From: Sphingomonas sp. IW22
GTDB lineage: Bacteria; Pseudomonadota; Alphaproteobacteria; Sphingomonadales; Sphingomonadaceae
Reading direction: 5' to 3'
Assembly: GCF_041321155.1 (NCBI RefSeq)
Contig: NZ_JBGGWB010000001.1
Location: 1,550,001 to 1,614,000 of the forward strand
Length of the DNA: 64,000 bases
Shown: positions 6,863-15,865 of the stretch, piece after piece
How positions within the stretch are numbered: position 1 is the stretch's first letter
Layout of the letters: each line of letters starts with the position of its first letter
The notes under the pieces: generated by a model
Databases searched by the model: none
What the model saw: only the letters and a program-made list of their open reading frames with translations
Told to the model about the DNA's origin: nothing
Position numbers and translations under genes: made by a program

Positions 6863-8194
6863 ATGAAGCGTTTGATTGCACCTTTCGCCGCCGGCGCGGC
6901 GAGCCTGATGGCGGCGATGCCCGCCTGGGCGCAGGAAGCGGCCGCTGCCGCGCCCACGCCCGACAAGGGCGATACCGCCTGGATGATGATCTCGACCGTG
7001 CTGGTCATGGCGATGATCGTGCCGGGCCTCGCACTCTTCTATGGCGGCCTTGTCCGCACCAAGAACATGCTGTCGGTCCTGACCCAGATCCTGGCCGTGG
7101 CCAGCCTGGCGATGATCATCTGGGTCATCTACGGCTATACCATGGCGTTCGGTGACGGCGGCAACGCCTTCATTTCGGGCTTCGGCAAGCTGTTCCTGGC
7201 CGGTGTCACCGCCGATTCGACGGCAGCGACCTTCTCCGACGGGGTCGTCATCCCCGAATATGTCTTCATCGCCTTCCAGATGACCTTTGCCGCGATCACC
7301 GTGTCGCTGGTCGTCGGCGGCCTGGTAGAGCGTCTGAAGTTCTCGGCGCTGATGGTCTTCGCGGTCGTCTGGCTGACGATCGTCTACTTCCCGATCGCGC
7401 ACATGGTGTGGGCGGGTAACGGCCTGCTGTTCAACTGGGAACCGGCGGCGCTCGACTTTGCGGGCGGCACCGTCGTCCACATCAATGCCGGTATCTCGGC
7501 ACTGGTCGGCGCGCTGATCCTCGGCCCGCGCCTGGGCTACAAGAAGGACATCATGGCGCCGCACTCGCTGACCATGACGCTGATCGGCACCGGTCTGCTG
7601 TGGGTGGGCTGGTTCGGCTTCAACGCCGGCTCGGCACTGGAAGCCAATGGTTCGGCGGCGCTGGCCATGATCAACACCTTCGTCGCCACCGCTGCGGGCG
7701 TGCTGTTCTGGATGCTGACCGAACGGGTACTGGGTCACAAGAGCTCGCTGCTCGGCGCATGTTCGGGTGCCATTGCCGGCCTGGTCGCCGTCACCCCGGC
7801 GGCAGGTAATTCGGGCCCGTTCGGCGCGATCCTGCTGGGTGCGATCGCCGCCATCCTGTGCGCCTTCTTCGTGGTCAGCGTGAAGCCCAAGCTCAACCTC
7901 GACGACTCGCTGGACGCATTCGGCATCCACGGCATCGGCGGCATCATCGGCTCGATCGGTACCGCCTTCACCATGCTGCCGTCGCTCGGCGGTCCGGGTG
8001 CGGCGGACTATGCCCTCGGCCCGCAGTTCGTGACCCAGGTGGTCGCGGTGCTGATCGCCGGCGGCTGGGCCGCGATCGGATCGGCCATCGCATTCTTCAT
8101 TGCCAAGGCGCTCACCGGACTTCGGGTTTCCGAAGAGGTGGAACGCGAAGGCCTCGACCTCGGGGAGCATGGCGAGCGCGCCTACAACTACTGA
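6863..8194 (+). CDS. amtB: Ammonium transporter AmtB
   Basis: 443 residues with a cleavable signal peptide (about 1-22, ending AWAQ) and 11 predicted membrane segments, as in the Amt/Rh family. The twin pore histidines are visible in GGTVVHINAG and DAFGIHGIGG. The Amt signature MTFAAITVSLVVGGLVERLKF is shortened here to its conserved part, AAITVSLVVGG. The protein conducts ammonium into the cell and is blocked by GlnK. ATG 6863 follows a GGGGGGACAGG ribosome site, so the GTG at 6848 is unlikely. A rho-independent terminator follows. Confidence 0.95.
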   Translation: MKRLIAPFAAGAASLMAAMPAWAQEAAAAAPTPDKGDTAWMMISTVLVMAMIVPGLALFYGGLVRTKNMLSVLTQILAVASLAMIIWVIYGYTMAFGDGGNAFISGFGKLFLAGVTADSTAATFSDGVVIPEYVFIAFQMTFAAITVSLVVGGLVERLKFSALMVFAVVWLTIVYFPIAHMVWAGNGLLFNWEPAALDFAGGTVVHINAGISALVGALILGPRLGYKKDIMAPHSLTMTLIGTGLLWVGWFGFNAGSALEANGSAALAMINTFVATAAGVLFWMLTERVLGHKSSLLGACSGAIAGLVAVTPAAGNSGPFGAILLGAIAAILCAFFVVSVKPKLNLDDSLDAFGIHGIGGIIGSIGTAFTMLPSLGGPGAADYALGPQFVTQVVAVLIAGGWAAIGSAIAFFIAKALTGLRVSEEVEREGLDLGEHGERAYNY

Positions 8195-8209
8195 GGTTTC
8201 ACAAGCTTC

Positions 8210-8238
8210 GGGACCGGCTTCAATCCCCGGCCGGTCCC
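8210..8238 (+). terminator. Stem-loop downstream of amtB
   Basis: Arms GGGACCGGC (8210-8218) and GCCGGTCCC (8230-8238) form a perfect 9-base-pair stem 16 bases after the amtB stop. There is no T-run; it may act with the stronger hairpin that follows. Confidence 0.45.
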
Positions 8239-8265
8239 GTCACCGGGTTCCTCCTGCGGACCCCT

Positions 8266-8296
8266 GGCCGGTGCAGCAATGCACCGGCCTTTTTTT
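8266..8296 (+). terminator. Rho-independent terminator of glnK-amtB
   Basis: A perfect 10-base-pair GC-rich stem (8266-8275 with 8280-8289) closes a 4-base loop. It is followed by seven T residues (8290-8296). It lies between the convergent amtB and mscL genes. Confidence 0.9.
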
Positions 8297-8297
8297 A

Positions 8298-8765
8298 TCA
8301 CGCCACCGGCGGCGTCCCGCGCGCGGCCTTCAGCTCGTCGCGGATCTCGCGCAGCAGCACCACATCGGCCGGATCGGCGGCGGGGGCGGCATTGCCCTCG
8401 ACCTTTTCCTTTTCCAGCCGCGCCAGCAGCCGGTTGACGCTGCGCACCAGCAGGAAAACGATGAACGCCAGGATCAGGAAATTGATCACGACGGTGATGA
8501 ACTGGCCGAAACCCAACAGCGGCGCGCCCGCCGCCTTCAACGCGGCATAATTGTTCAGCGACCCGGCATACCCTTCAGGGACCGGCCCCAGCCGCAGGAA
8601 ATAGCCCGAAAAATCGACACCGCCGAAAATCGCGCCGATCACCGGCATGATGACGTCGTCGGTCAGCGACTTGGTGATGTTGCCGAACGCCGCGCCGATA
8701 ATGACACCCACCGCCAGATCCAGCACGTTGCCGCGCGCGATGAATGATTGAAAATCCTTGAGCAT
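8298..8765 (-). CDS. mscL: Large-conductance mechanosensitive channel MscL
   Basis: 155 residues. The N-terminal amphipathic helix and TM1 (MLKDFQSFIARGNVLDLAVG) and the glycine-rich TM1 core GVIIGAAFGNI are diagnostic. TM2 is around residues 85-107 (FGQFITVVINFLILAFIVF). A charged cytoplasmic helix bundle ends the protein. MscL pentamers open under membrane tension and release solutes in hypo-osmotic shock. It is a single gene, convergent with amtB, with the strong terminator between them. The length is slightly above the E. coli protein because of a longer periplasmic loop. Confidence 0.95.
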   Translation of the reverse strand: MLKDFQSFIARGNVLDLAVGVIIGAAFGNITKSLTDDVIMPVIGAIFGGVDFSGYFLRLGPVPEGYAGSLNNYAALKAAGAPLLGFGQFITVVINFLILAFIVFLLVRSVNRLLARLEKEKVEGNAAPAADPADVVLLREIRDELKAARGTPPVA

Positions 8766-8833
8766 GGTGCAGTCCCCTCTTCCCGGTTAAAGGCGCGGGC
8801 AACCTAACCCGACACCAACAGACTGGCGAGCGG

Positions 8834-9370
8834 ATGCAAGACGATCATTTCGACCATGACAAACCCGTCGAGACCATGTGGGCCGGCCGCTTTATCGAAG
8901 CGAAGCGCAAGGGCCGCTGGGAATATGTGGCGCGCACGCGCGGTATTCATGCCGCGGTGATCCTGGCGGTTCAGGACGATCATGTGCTGCTGGTCGAACA
9001 ATATCGCGTGCCGCTGGGCCGTCGCTGCGTCGAACTACCGGCCGGCCTGATCGGCGACGAAACCGATGGGGAGGACCCGGTCGAAGCCGCGGGACGCGAG
9101 CTGGAGGAAGAAACGGGCTGGCGCGCCGGACGGGTCGAACCGATGGGCGACTTCTGGTCGGCCCCCGGTCTGGTATCGGAAAGCTTCACCCTGATGCGCG
9201 CGACCGACCTGACCCAGGTTGGCCCCGGCGGCGGCGTCGACGGAGAAGACATTACCGTCCACCACGTTCGGTTGAGCGAAATCCCGGCTTTCCTCGATGA
9301 ACGTCGGGCGGCGGGCTGCGGCGTCGATGTGCGATTGCTGATGCTGCTGGGACCGGCGAACATCGCCTGA
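8834..9370 (+). CDS. Nudix hydrolase, ADP-ribose pyrophosphatase-like
   Basis: 178 residues with a complete Nudix box (G-x5-E-x7-REU-x-EE-x-GU), seen as GDETDGE...RELEEETGW at about residues 75-97. The preceding beta-strands (VLLVEQYRVPLGRR and ELPAGLIGDE) match ADP-ribose and related nucleoside-diphosphate-sugar pyrophosphatases. It probably cleaves ADP-ribose to AMP and ribose 5-phosphate in the cytoplasm; substrate choice cannot be fixed from sequence. It is divergent from mscL, with about 70 bases between starts. Confidence 0.85.
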   Translation: MQDDHFDHDKPVETMWAGRFIEAKRKGRWEYVARTRGIHAAVILAVQDDHVLLVEQYRVPLGRRCVELPAGLIGDETDGEDPVEAAGRELEEETGWRAGRVEPMGDFWSAPGLVSESFTLMRATDLTQVGPGGGVDGEDITVHHVRLSEIPAFLDERRAAGCGVDVRLLMLLGPANIA

Positions 9371-9457
9371 ATGTCAGAGGTCGACGCATGGCGTCGCTCG
9401 GCGCTATGACAGCAGGGCAGGCGGCATCGACCGCGAACATGAGTGGGGAGAATGCAG

Positions 9458-10255
9458 ATGATCCGTTTGCTGGCGATGATCGGCGCGCTGATGACGCCGC
9501 AAGCGGCCCCGAACCCGCATCTGCCCAAACCCAGCTATGATCGCACGCCCCCGACGCTGCCGCCCACGCTAAAGCCCGGCGCGGTGCTGATCCTGTCCAA
9601 GACCAATGGCTGGCGGCACATCGAACATATCCCGCATTCGAACGAAGTCATTGCCGGCATCGCCCACGATCTGGGCCGCACCAGCTTCACGACCGAAAAT
9701 GCCGCCGTGTTCGACGATGCGCTGCTCAAGCGCTTTTCGGTCGTCGTGCTGAACAGCGCCAGCGGCGATTTCATGACCCCGGCACAGCGCGCCGCCTTCG
9801 AACGCTTCGTCGCGCGCGGTGGCGGCGTGGTTGCGTTGCACGCGGCGGGCGACAACAGCCACAAGGCGCCCTGGTATGTCGACACGATCATCGGCACCAC
9901 CTTTACCGGGCACCCCAATGGCGACGATCATATCCAGTCCGCGCGCATGGTCGTGAACCAGGCCGCCCACCCCGTCATGGCGGGCATTCCGCAATCGTGG
10001 ACGCCCAAGGACGAATGGTATTCCTTTTCCCACGACCCCGCGACGCGCGGCATGACCGTGCTGGCGAGCGTGGACGAGAGCAGCTATCGCCCCGGCGAGA
10101 AACTGGCGATGGGCGCCAACCACCCGATGATCTGGACCAATCCGCGCGCCAAGGGCCGCGTCGTCTATTCGGCGCTGGGCCACACGCCCGAATCCTATGA
10201 CGATCCCACTTATCGCCGCTTCCTGACCAACGCGATCCGCTGGGCCGCGCGCTAG
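9458..10255 (+). CDS. Secreted ThuA-like domain protein
   Basis: 265 residues from ATG 9458, which has GGGGAG seven bases upstream; earlier in-frame starts at 9443 and 9452 are too close to that site. A short hydrophobic N-terminus (about 1-17) suggests export. The body is a ThuA fold (class I glutamine-amidotransferase-like): VVVLNSASGDF, GGGVVALHAAGD, GTTFTGHP and WTNPRAKGRVVYSALGH are characteristic family blocks. ThuA-like proteins are tied to trehalose or other sugar metabolism, but their chemistry is unclear. It is convergent with crtB, with a 10-base gap. Confidence 0.8.
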   Translation: MIRLLAMIGALMTPQAAPNPHLPKPSYDRTPPTLPPTLKPGAVLILSKTNGWRHIEHIPHSNEVIAGIAHDLGRTSFTTENAAVFDDALLKRFSVVVLNSASGDFMTPAQRAAFERFVARGGGVVALHAAGDNSHKAPWYVDTIIGTTFTGHPNGDDHIQSARMVVNQAAHPVMAGIPQSWTPKDEWYSFSHDPATRGMTVLASVDESSYRPGEKLAMGANHPMIWTNPRAKGRVVYSALGHTPESYDDPTYRRFLTNAIRWAAR

Positions 10256-10265
10256 GCGTTCGCGC

Positions 10266-11207
10266 TCAGCGCGGGCGGGTCCACAGCACCGGGTCGCGCG
10301 GGGCGTCGGCATATCGCCCCCGCCCTGCGGCCTGCACGCCCGCACGCGCGATCCAGGCGGCCTTTTCCCGCTTCGACGTGGTGACGCGGTGGTCCCACGC
10401 ATGGTCGCCGCGCTCCGCCACCCGACGCGCGATGTCGCCGTAAATCCCCGCCGCCGCCAGCACTGCCCAGGCCGAGCGATACGATAGCGCCGGGGTGCCC
10501 CCACGCGCGCTTTCCTCGTGCAGCGCCGCGCGTTCCGCCAGCCGCCGCGCCAGCACCGACAGGCGCGGGCGATAGGGCGGCTTCATGTGCTGCCCCGGCG
10601 GCATATCCATCTCGACCAGCCATTCGACCGGCAGATAGCATCGGCCCGCGCGGTCATCCTCCTCGATATCGCGGGCAATGTTCGACAACTGAAACGCCAG
10701 CCCCAGGTCGCAGGCGCGGTCCAGCGTCGCCTCGTCCGCCGGATCGACGCCCATCACGACCGCCATCATGCACCCGACCGCACCCGCGACATGATAGCAA
10801 TAACGGTACAGGTCCGCCTCGCTGCGCGGGCGCCATTCGTCGGCGTCCAGCTGAAATCCGTCGATCAGGTCATCGGCAAACCGCTTGGGCAGGCCTGTTT
10901 CAGCAACCACGATGCCCAGGCCGTCGAACGCCGGTTCGCCGGTCAGTTCGCCCGCGAACGCCGCATCGGTCATCGCACGCAAACGGGCGATGCGCGCCGG
11001 CGCATCGTCGACGCGCGTCATGCCATGGCCATGATCCTGTCCGTCGGCCACATCGTCGCACGCGCGGCACCAGGCATAAAGCAGCCACGCCCGCTCCCGC
11101 GTCGCGCGGTCAAACAGTTGCGACGCGGCGGCAAAGCTTTTCGACCCGCGCGCGATCGAACGGCGCGCGCCGTCGACCAGCACCGCGCGCTGGTGCGGCG
11201 ACCTCAC
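10266..11207 (-). CDS. crtB: Phytoene synthase
   Basis: 313 residues from GTG 11207, whose GTGA overlaps the stop of the upstream LOG-family gene. The two Asp-rich prenyl-diphosphate motifs are present: CRACDDVAD (about 49-57) and NIARDIEED (about 175-183). The YRYCYHVAGAVG helix is conserved in trans-isoprenyl diphosphate synthases that join head to head. The enzyme condenses two geranylgeranyl diphosphates to phytoene, the first committed carotenoid step. The other steps here are crtI and crtY upstream. No crtE (GGPP synthase) is seen in the window. Confidence 0.95.
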   Translation of the reverse strand: MRSPHQRAVLVDGARRSIARGSKSFAAASQLFDRATRERAWLLYAWCRACDDVADGQDHGHGMTRVDDAPARIARLRAMTDAAFAGELTGEPAFDGLGIVVAETGLPKRFADDLIDGFQLDADEWRPRSEADLYRYCYHVAGAVGCMMAVVMGVDPADEATLDRACDLGLAFQLSNIARDIEEDDRAGRCYLPVEWLVEMDMPPGQHMKPPYRPRLSVLARRLAERAALHEESARGGTPALSYRSAWAVLAAAGIYGDIARRVAERGDHAWDHRVTTSKREKAAWIARAGVQAAGRGRYADAPRDPVLWTRPR

Positions 11208-11785
11208 AATGCCTCGCGCGCCATCCGCGTGATCGGCACATGCGGCTGATAAGCATCCATCCGCTCGACCAACCGGTTCAGATCGCCATCGACGATCAGG
11301 ATGTCGCGGTGCTGCGGACGCAGGAATCCCACATCGGCCATGCGATCGACAAAGCTGACCAGCGGGTCATAGAAACCCTGCCAGTTGAGCAGCCCGACGG
11401 GGTTTGAGTGATAGCCGATCTGCGACCAACTCATCGCTTCCCACAATTCGTCCATCGTTCCCGTGCCGCCCGGCAGCGTCAGGAACGCGTCCGACAGGTC
11501 GGTGAAACGCTGCTTGCGCTCATGCATGGTCGACACGGTTTCCAGCGATGTCAGCCCGCGATGCGCGACTTCGGCATCGACCAGCGCCTGCGGGATCACG
11601 CCGATCACCTCGCCGCCCGCTGCCAGCGCGCTGTCCGCCACCGCACCCATCAGGCCCAGCCGCCCGCCGCCATAGACGACGCCGATGCCGCGCTCCGCCA
11701 GGGTGCGGCCGACCAGCCGCGCACATTCGATATAGGTCGGATCGGCCGGTGTGGCCGACCCGCAATAAACGGCGATACGCTTCAT
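11204..11785 (-). CDS. LOG-family protein (TIGR00730), nucleoside 5'-monophosphate phosphoribohydrolase-like
   Basis: 193 residues with the PGGxGTxxE signature, LPGGTGTMDELWE (about 90-102), and YGGGRLGLMGAVADSAL upstream of it. LOG proteins cleave cytokinin riboside 5'-monophosphates or similar AMP-type nucleotides; many are misnamed lysine decarboxylases. ATG 11785 has AGGA six bases upstream; in-frame starts at 11788 and 11812 are alternatives. The 4-base overlap with crtB couples it to the carotenoid genes, although no pathway link is established. Its job here could be nucleotide clean-up or production of a cytokinin-like base. Confidence 0.85.
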   Translation of the reverse strand: MKRIAVYCGSATPADPTYIECARLVGRTLAERGIGVVYGGGRLGLMGAVADSALAAGGEVIGVIPQALVDAEVAHRGLTSLETVSTMHERKQRFTDLSDAFLTLPGGTGTMDELWEAMSWSQIGYHSNPVGLLNWQGFYDPLVSFVDRMADVGFLRPQHRDILIVDGDLNRLVERMDAYQPHVPITRMAREAL

Positions 11786-11834
11786 CATCTGTCCTGCAAC
11801 GGTTTCGGTCACGACAATCGTTAAATGGCACGCG

Positions 11835-11870
11835 GCGCAACCCCGCCGCCCATTCGCGGGCGGGGGGCGC
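11835..11870 (-). terminator. Imperfect stem-loop between crtI and the LOG gene
   Basis: CCCCGCC (11841-11847) pairs with GGCGGGG (11859-11865), and outer GCGC segments can extend the stem. It lies in the 91-base gap after the crtI stop and lacks a T-run, so it may only attenuate rather than end transcription into the LOG-crtB pair. Confidence 0.3.
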
Positions 11871-11876
11871 AGCGGT

Positions 11877-13355
11877 TTATCGCGGCTGTTCCAGCATCAG
11901 TGCCGCCGTCGCCTTGGCGCTGCCGACGACACCCGGAATGCCTGCGCCCGGATGCGTGCCCGCACCCACGAAATACAGGTTGGGGATGTGATCGTCACGG
12001 TTGTGCGCGCGGAAAAAGGCGCTTTGCGTCAACAGCGGCTCCAGGCTGAACGCGCTGCCCAGATGCGCGGCCAGATCGCGGGTAAAATCGGCGGGGGTAT
12101 AGCTGAACTTGGTGACGATCCGCTCGTGGATGTCGGGGATCAGGCGGCGGCCCACCTCGTCCAGGATGCGGCGCTCATATTCGTCCTTGATCGCGTCCCA
12201 GTCGGCGGGAAAACGCCCCTGATGCGGCACCGGCGCCAGCGCGTAGAAGGTCGAATGACCCTCCGGCGCCATCGATGGATCGGTGACGGTCGGGTGGTGC
12301 AGGTAAAGGCTGAAATCCTCCGACAACACGCCATGGTCGTAAATGTCGGCCAGCAATCCCTTATAGCGCGGGCCGAACAGGATCATGTGGTGCGGAATGC
12401 CCGGCCACGTCCCCTTGATGCCGAAATGCACGACGAACAGCGAGGGCGAGAATTTCTTCTTCTCAAGCGACTGCGTGGTCCGCCGGGCGCTGCGCGACCC
12501 GGACAGCAGGTCGCGGTAACTGTGCATCAGGTCGGCGTTCGACGCGACGGCATCGACATCCAGGTGAAAGCCGCTGGCCGTCGTCACACCCGTTGCGCGG
12601 TCGCCCAGCGTTTCGATCGACGCGACCGGATCGTCCAGCCGCACCACGCCGCCCAGCCGCTCGAACTGGCGGACCATGCCCGCAACCAGCCGGTTGGTCC
12701 CGCCCTTGGCAAACCAGACGCCCCCGTCGCGCTCCAGCTTGTGGATCAGGGCATAGATCGCGCTGGTCTTCATCGGATTGCCGCCGACCAGCAGCGTGTG
12801 AAAGCTCAGCGCCTGGCGCAGCTTCTCGTTCTTCACGAAGCTGGAGACCATCGAATAGACCGACCGCCACGCCTGATATTTGGCCAGCGCGGGCGCCGCC
12901 TTGATCATCGAGCCAAAGTCGAGGAACGCCTTGGCGCCCAGCTTTACATACCCTTCCTCGTACACGCCGCGCGAATAATCGAGGAAGCGGGCATAACCCT
13001 CGATATCGCCGGGATCGAGCTTGGCGATCTCCTGCCGCAGCACGGTGTCGTCGTTGGTATAGTCGAAGTTCGTCCCGTCGGCCCAGTTCAGCCGGTAAAA
13101 GGGATTGACCGGCAACAGCTCGACATCCTCGGCCATGTCATGGCCCGACAATGCCCACAGCTCCCGCAACGCCTCGGGCGCGGTGATGACCGTGGGTCCG
13201 GCGTCAAAGGTGAAGCCGTCACGCTCCCAGAAATAGGCCCGCCCGCCGGGCTTGTCGCGCGCCTCGAATATGGTCGTCTGCACGCCGGCTGCCTGAAGGC
13301 GGATGGCTAGCGCCAGTCCCCCGAAACCCGAACCGATGACCGCTGCGGTCTTCAC
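11877..13355 (-). CDS. crtI: Phytoene desaturase
   Basis: 492 residues from GTG 13355, overlapping the crtY stop by four bases. The N-terminal FAD motif AAVIGSGFGGLALAIRLQ, the second strand FEARDKPGGRAYFW and the C-terminal FVGAGTHPGAGIPGVVGSAK are the bacterial-type CrtI signature. It inserts the double bonds that turn phytoene into lycopene at the membrane. The frame stays open upstream through crtY, but only this start gives the family's usual length of about 490 residues. It should be translationally coupled to crtY. Confidence 0.95.
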   Translation of the reverse strand: MKTAAVIGSGFGGLALAIRLQAAGVQTTIFEARDKPGGRAYFWERDGFTFDAGPTVITAPEALRELWALSGHDMAEDVELLPVNPFYRLNWADGTNFDYTNDDTVLRQEIAKLDPGDIEGYARFLDYSRGVYEEGYVKLGAKAFLDFGSMIKAAPALAKYQAWRSVYSMVSSFVKNEKLRQALSFHTLLVGGNPMKTSAIYALIHKLERDGGVWFAKGGTNRLVAGMVRQFERLGGVVRLDDPVASIETLGDRATGVTTASGFHLDVDAVASNADLMHSYRDLLSGSRSARRTTQSLEKKKFSPSLFVVHFGIKGTWPGIPHHMILFGPRYKGLLADIYDHGVLSEDFSLYLHHPTVTDPSMAPEGHSTFYALAPVPHQGRFPADWDAIKDEYERRILDEVGRRLIPDIHERIVTKFSYTPADFTRDLAAHLGSAFSLEPLLTQSAFFRAHNRDDHIPNLYFVGAGTHPGAGIPGVVGSAKATAALMLEQPR

Positions 13356-14515
13356 GCCTTGATCTCCCGAATGGCGGCGATGGCGCGTCCGACCGGCACC
13401 GGCGGCTTGCCGGCAAGGACACGCGCCTTGTCTAGGATGGTCGATTGACCGGAATAAAAGCGCCCGATCAATGCGGGATCGAGCCGGTAGAAGCGCTCCA
13501 GCACGCGCCAGCGTTCCCCCGGTTCGGCGGCGCGGAACAGCATCGCCGTCAGCGCGCGGTAAAATCCCCGCGCCTTCCACGTCGCGGCGGCGTGGCCGTG
13601 CGTCAGCTGGTGCAGCGCCGCGCCCGAAAAATCGCGCGCGCGCGCGATCAGCGCGGCGGTCCGCACCGCGTCGGGCAGCGAATAGCCGGTCAGCGGGTGG
13701 AACAGCCCCGCGCGGACCCCCGCCTTGGCGACGCCCCGCCCGCCAGAGGTCCAATATCCCTCGAAATCGCCCGCCCACACGACGGGCAGCGCCCCGCGCT
13801 CGACCCGCGCCACCCGCGCGACCGGCCATCCGCGCGCATCGGCATAAGCGGCGATGCGCCCGGTCAGCGCACCATCGTCAATGTCGGGCGTGTCGCTGTA
13901 ATAGGTGTCCTCCACGAACATCCGGTCCGCGGCAAAGGGCAGGCAATAGACAAAGCGATAGCCGTCGATCTGCTCGACCCCGGCGTCCATCACCATCGGG
14001 CGCGGCGCGCCATGGGGGGCATCCAGCACCAGTTCCTGGCCGACGAATTTCTGCCAGCCCATGCTCAGCATCGACAGGTCGGCGGCGCCGCGACAATCGA
14101 TCACGCCATCGGCCTCGATCCGCTCGCCATCGCCCAGCACCACGGCGGTCGCGCTGGCCGCCAGCACGCGCCGCCCCAGCATCAGCGCGCCGTCGGGCAA
14201 CCGTTCGCGCACCACCCGGTCCAGCCGTTCCGATTCGATGCTGCGGTAATGCGCGGCCAGCGTCCGGCGATGCGCCGGAAAGGCGACGTCATATCCGGTC
14301 CAGCGATGACAGATCAGCGGCTCCACCAGCCAGCGATCCTGCGCCGCCACGTCGCTTTCGAAAAAGGACCAGAGGTGGTTGCCGCCGACCGTCTCGCCCG
14401 CGTCGATCAGCCGCAGGTCTAGATCGGGGTGCTTCTGCGCCAGCGCGAGCGCGATCAGCCCCCCGGCCAGGCCCGCGCCGACGATCGCGACATTGCAACG
14501 ATGGGTGGACGGCAT
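13352..14515 (-). CDS. crtY: Lycopene beta-cyclase
   Basis: 387 residues. The N-terminal dinucleotide-binding motif VAIVGAGLAGGLIALAL and later blocks GGNHLWSF, YRFVYCLPF, FVEDTYYSD and LFHPLTGYSLPDAV define bacterial CrtY. It forms both beta-ionone rings to make beta-carotene. It is the first gene of the crtY-crtI unit and is divergent from the Fnr-type regulator, with a 91-base shared promoter region in which no clear Fnr box is visible. The start follows a short leader; no strong ribosome site is apparent. Confidence 0.93.
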   Translation of the reverse strand: MPSTHRCNVAIVGAGLAGGLIALALAQKHPDLDLRLIDAGETVGGNHLWSFFESDVAAQDRWLVEPLICHRWTGYDVAFPAHRRTLAAHYRSIESERLDRVVRERLPDGALMLGRRVLAASATAVVLGDGERIEADGVIDCRGAADLSMLSMGWQKFVGQELVLDAPHGAPRPMVMDAGVEQIDGYRFVYCLPFAADRMFVEDTYYSDTPDIDDGALTGRIAAYADARGWPVARVARVERGALPVVWAGDFEGYWTSGGRGVAKAGVRAGLFHPLTGYSLPDAVRTAALIARARDFSGAALHQLTHGHAAATWKARGFYRALTAMLFRAAEPGERWRVLERFYRLDPALIGRFYSGQSTILDKARVLAGKPPVPVGRAIAAIREIKA

Positions 14516-14606
14516 CGCCCCCGCCTAGCGGTAAGCGCGGGGACTGGAAAGGGGATGGCACGCGCCGATTTCATGCGCGCCGCCGATGGGGTAGAAGCAG
14601 CGCGCA

Positions 14607-15314
14607 ATGACGCTGCTCCACGCCCTTGCCGAACCGCTGTCATGCGCGCGCTGTCCGGTGCGGGGCGAAGCGGTGTGTGCGGGGCTGGACGCAGCGGGGC
14701 TGGCAGAGCTGTCGCGCCTTGGCCGCCACCGGCATTTCGCGCGGGGTGAGACGATCTTTGCCGCCGGTGACGACGCGGTCGCCTGCGCGACGCTGGTGTC
14801 GGGCGCGGCCAAGCTGGCGACCACCGATGCCGACGGCGTCGAACGCATCGTCGCGCTGGTCCACCCCGCCGGGCTGCTGGGCCGGTTGTTCGCCCATACG
14901 CTGGATTATGACGCGATCGCGCTTGGCGAATGCGAGCTGTGCCTGTTCCCGCGCGGGGATTTCGAACGGCTGATGGCCGATTATCCCGAACTTGCCCGTC
15001 GCGTGCTGGAACGCACGCTGGCCGAACTGGACCGGGCGCATGAACTGGCCGACCTGATCGGGCGGCGCGATGCGCGCGGGCGCGTGGCGGGATTGCTGAT
15101 CGCCTTTTCGCGCGCGGCGGGGGCGGGGTGCCATGCCGCTGACCGATTCGACCTGCCGCTGACGCGCGGCGAAATGGCGGGGCTGCTGGGCCTGTCGATC
15201 GAAACCGTCAGCCGCCAGCTGACCGCAATGGAGCGCGACGGCGTGATCGCGCGCAGCGGCGCCCGCGGCATCGTGCTGCACGATCCGCGGGCGCTGGCCG
15301 GGACCGGCGGCTGA
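14607..15314 (+). CDS. Crp/Fnr family regulator, probably Fe-S (Fnr-like)
   Basis: 235 residues. Three N-terminal cysteines (Cys13, Cys16, Cys24) plus Cys109 and Cys112 in a GECELCLF stretch mirror the four Fe-S ligands of Fnr, with spacing slightly different from E. coli. A cyclic-nucleotide-binding-like beta barrel (about 30-130) and a dimer helix follow. The helix-turn-helix carries the ETVSRQL recognition helix (E--SR) that reads TTGAT half-sites. It should sense oxygen. It is divergent from crtY, so it may link carotenoid synthesis to oxygen supply; that is inference from position. Confidence 0.85.
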   Translation: MTLLHALAEPLSCARCPVRGEAVCAGLDAAGLAELSRLGRHRHFARGETIFAAGDDAVACATLVSGAAKLATTDADGVERIVALVHPAGLLGRLFAHTLDYDAIALGECELCLFPRGDFERLMADYPELARRVLERTLAELDRAHELADLIGRRDARGRVAGLLIAFSRAAGAGCHAADRFDLPLTRGEMAGLLGLSIETVSRQLTAMERDGVIARSGARGIVLHDPRALAGTGG

Positions 15315-15342
15315 ACCGCTCGGCTCCGGCCCCTCCCCTGCC

Positions 15343-15750
15343 TCAGACGCCGGCGCGGATCGCGGCGATGATCAGGCCCCATCCGACGATCAGCACCGGC
15401 AGCGTCATCACCTGTGCCACCACCGCCTTGCCGTTCAGCCAGCCGCTGCCGGTTTCCAGCCCTTCCGCCATGAATTCGGACCAGCTGGCAAAGCGGCCCT
15501 CGCGCGGCTCCACCATCCGCGCCCACAAGGCGGGGACGCCGAACGCCATGGCGATATAGGCGACGAACACCGCGAACGGCAGCCACAGCTCCCCGTTCAT
15601 GAATGTCAGGCCCATGATGGCAAGGAACAGGAAATAGGCGCCGACCGTCGCCGCGAACATGGCGGGGTGCAGGTCGAACGCGCGATCGGCGCGGTTGCGG
15701 CGGACGATTGCCCTGTCGGCAAGGGTGGCGGCGCTGTGCATACGGGTCAT
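15343..15750 (-). CDS. Conserved membrane protein of unknown function
   Basis: 135 residues with a strong AAAGGAG ribosome site before ATG 15750. Two membrane segments lie close together (about 32-51 and 57-75), and a third near the C-terminus (about 113-132) is separated by a hydrophilic stretch containing EGLETGSGWLNGKAV. I recognise no family with known function. It is convergent with the Fnr-like regulator gene and divergent from the hydroxylase gene. The topology suggests an inner-membrane protein with a short cytoplasmic or periplasmic loop. Confidence 0.65.
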   Translation of the reverse strand: MTRMHSAATLADRAIVRRNRADRAFDLHPAMFAATVGAYFLFLAIMGLTFMNGELWLPFAVFVAYIAMAFGVPALWARMVEPREGRFASWSEFMAEGLETGSGWLNGKAVVAQVMTLPVLIVGWGLIIAAIRAGV

Positions 15751-15865
15751 GGCGAATCTCCTTTATCGCCACTTTCGCGCCCGTCGCCGGGCTGCGCCTT
15801 GACGACCGTCAAACTTGCCCCGCGCGTCGTTGTCAGTGGCGCATGCGGGGCGTAGATGTCGCTGC

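Noticed and set aside
14516..14606. Fnr box in the crtY/fnr divergent promoter
   Set aside because: No TTGAT-N4-ATCAA-like sequence is present in the 91 bases.
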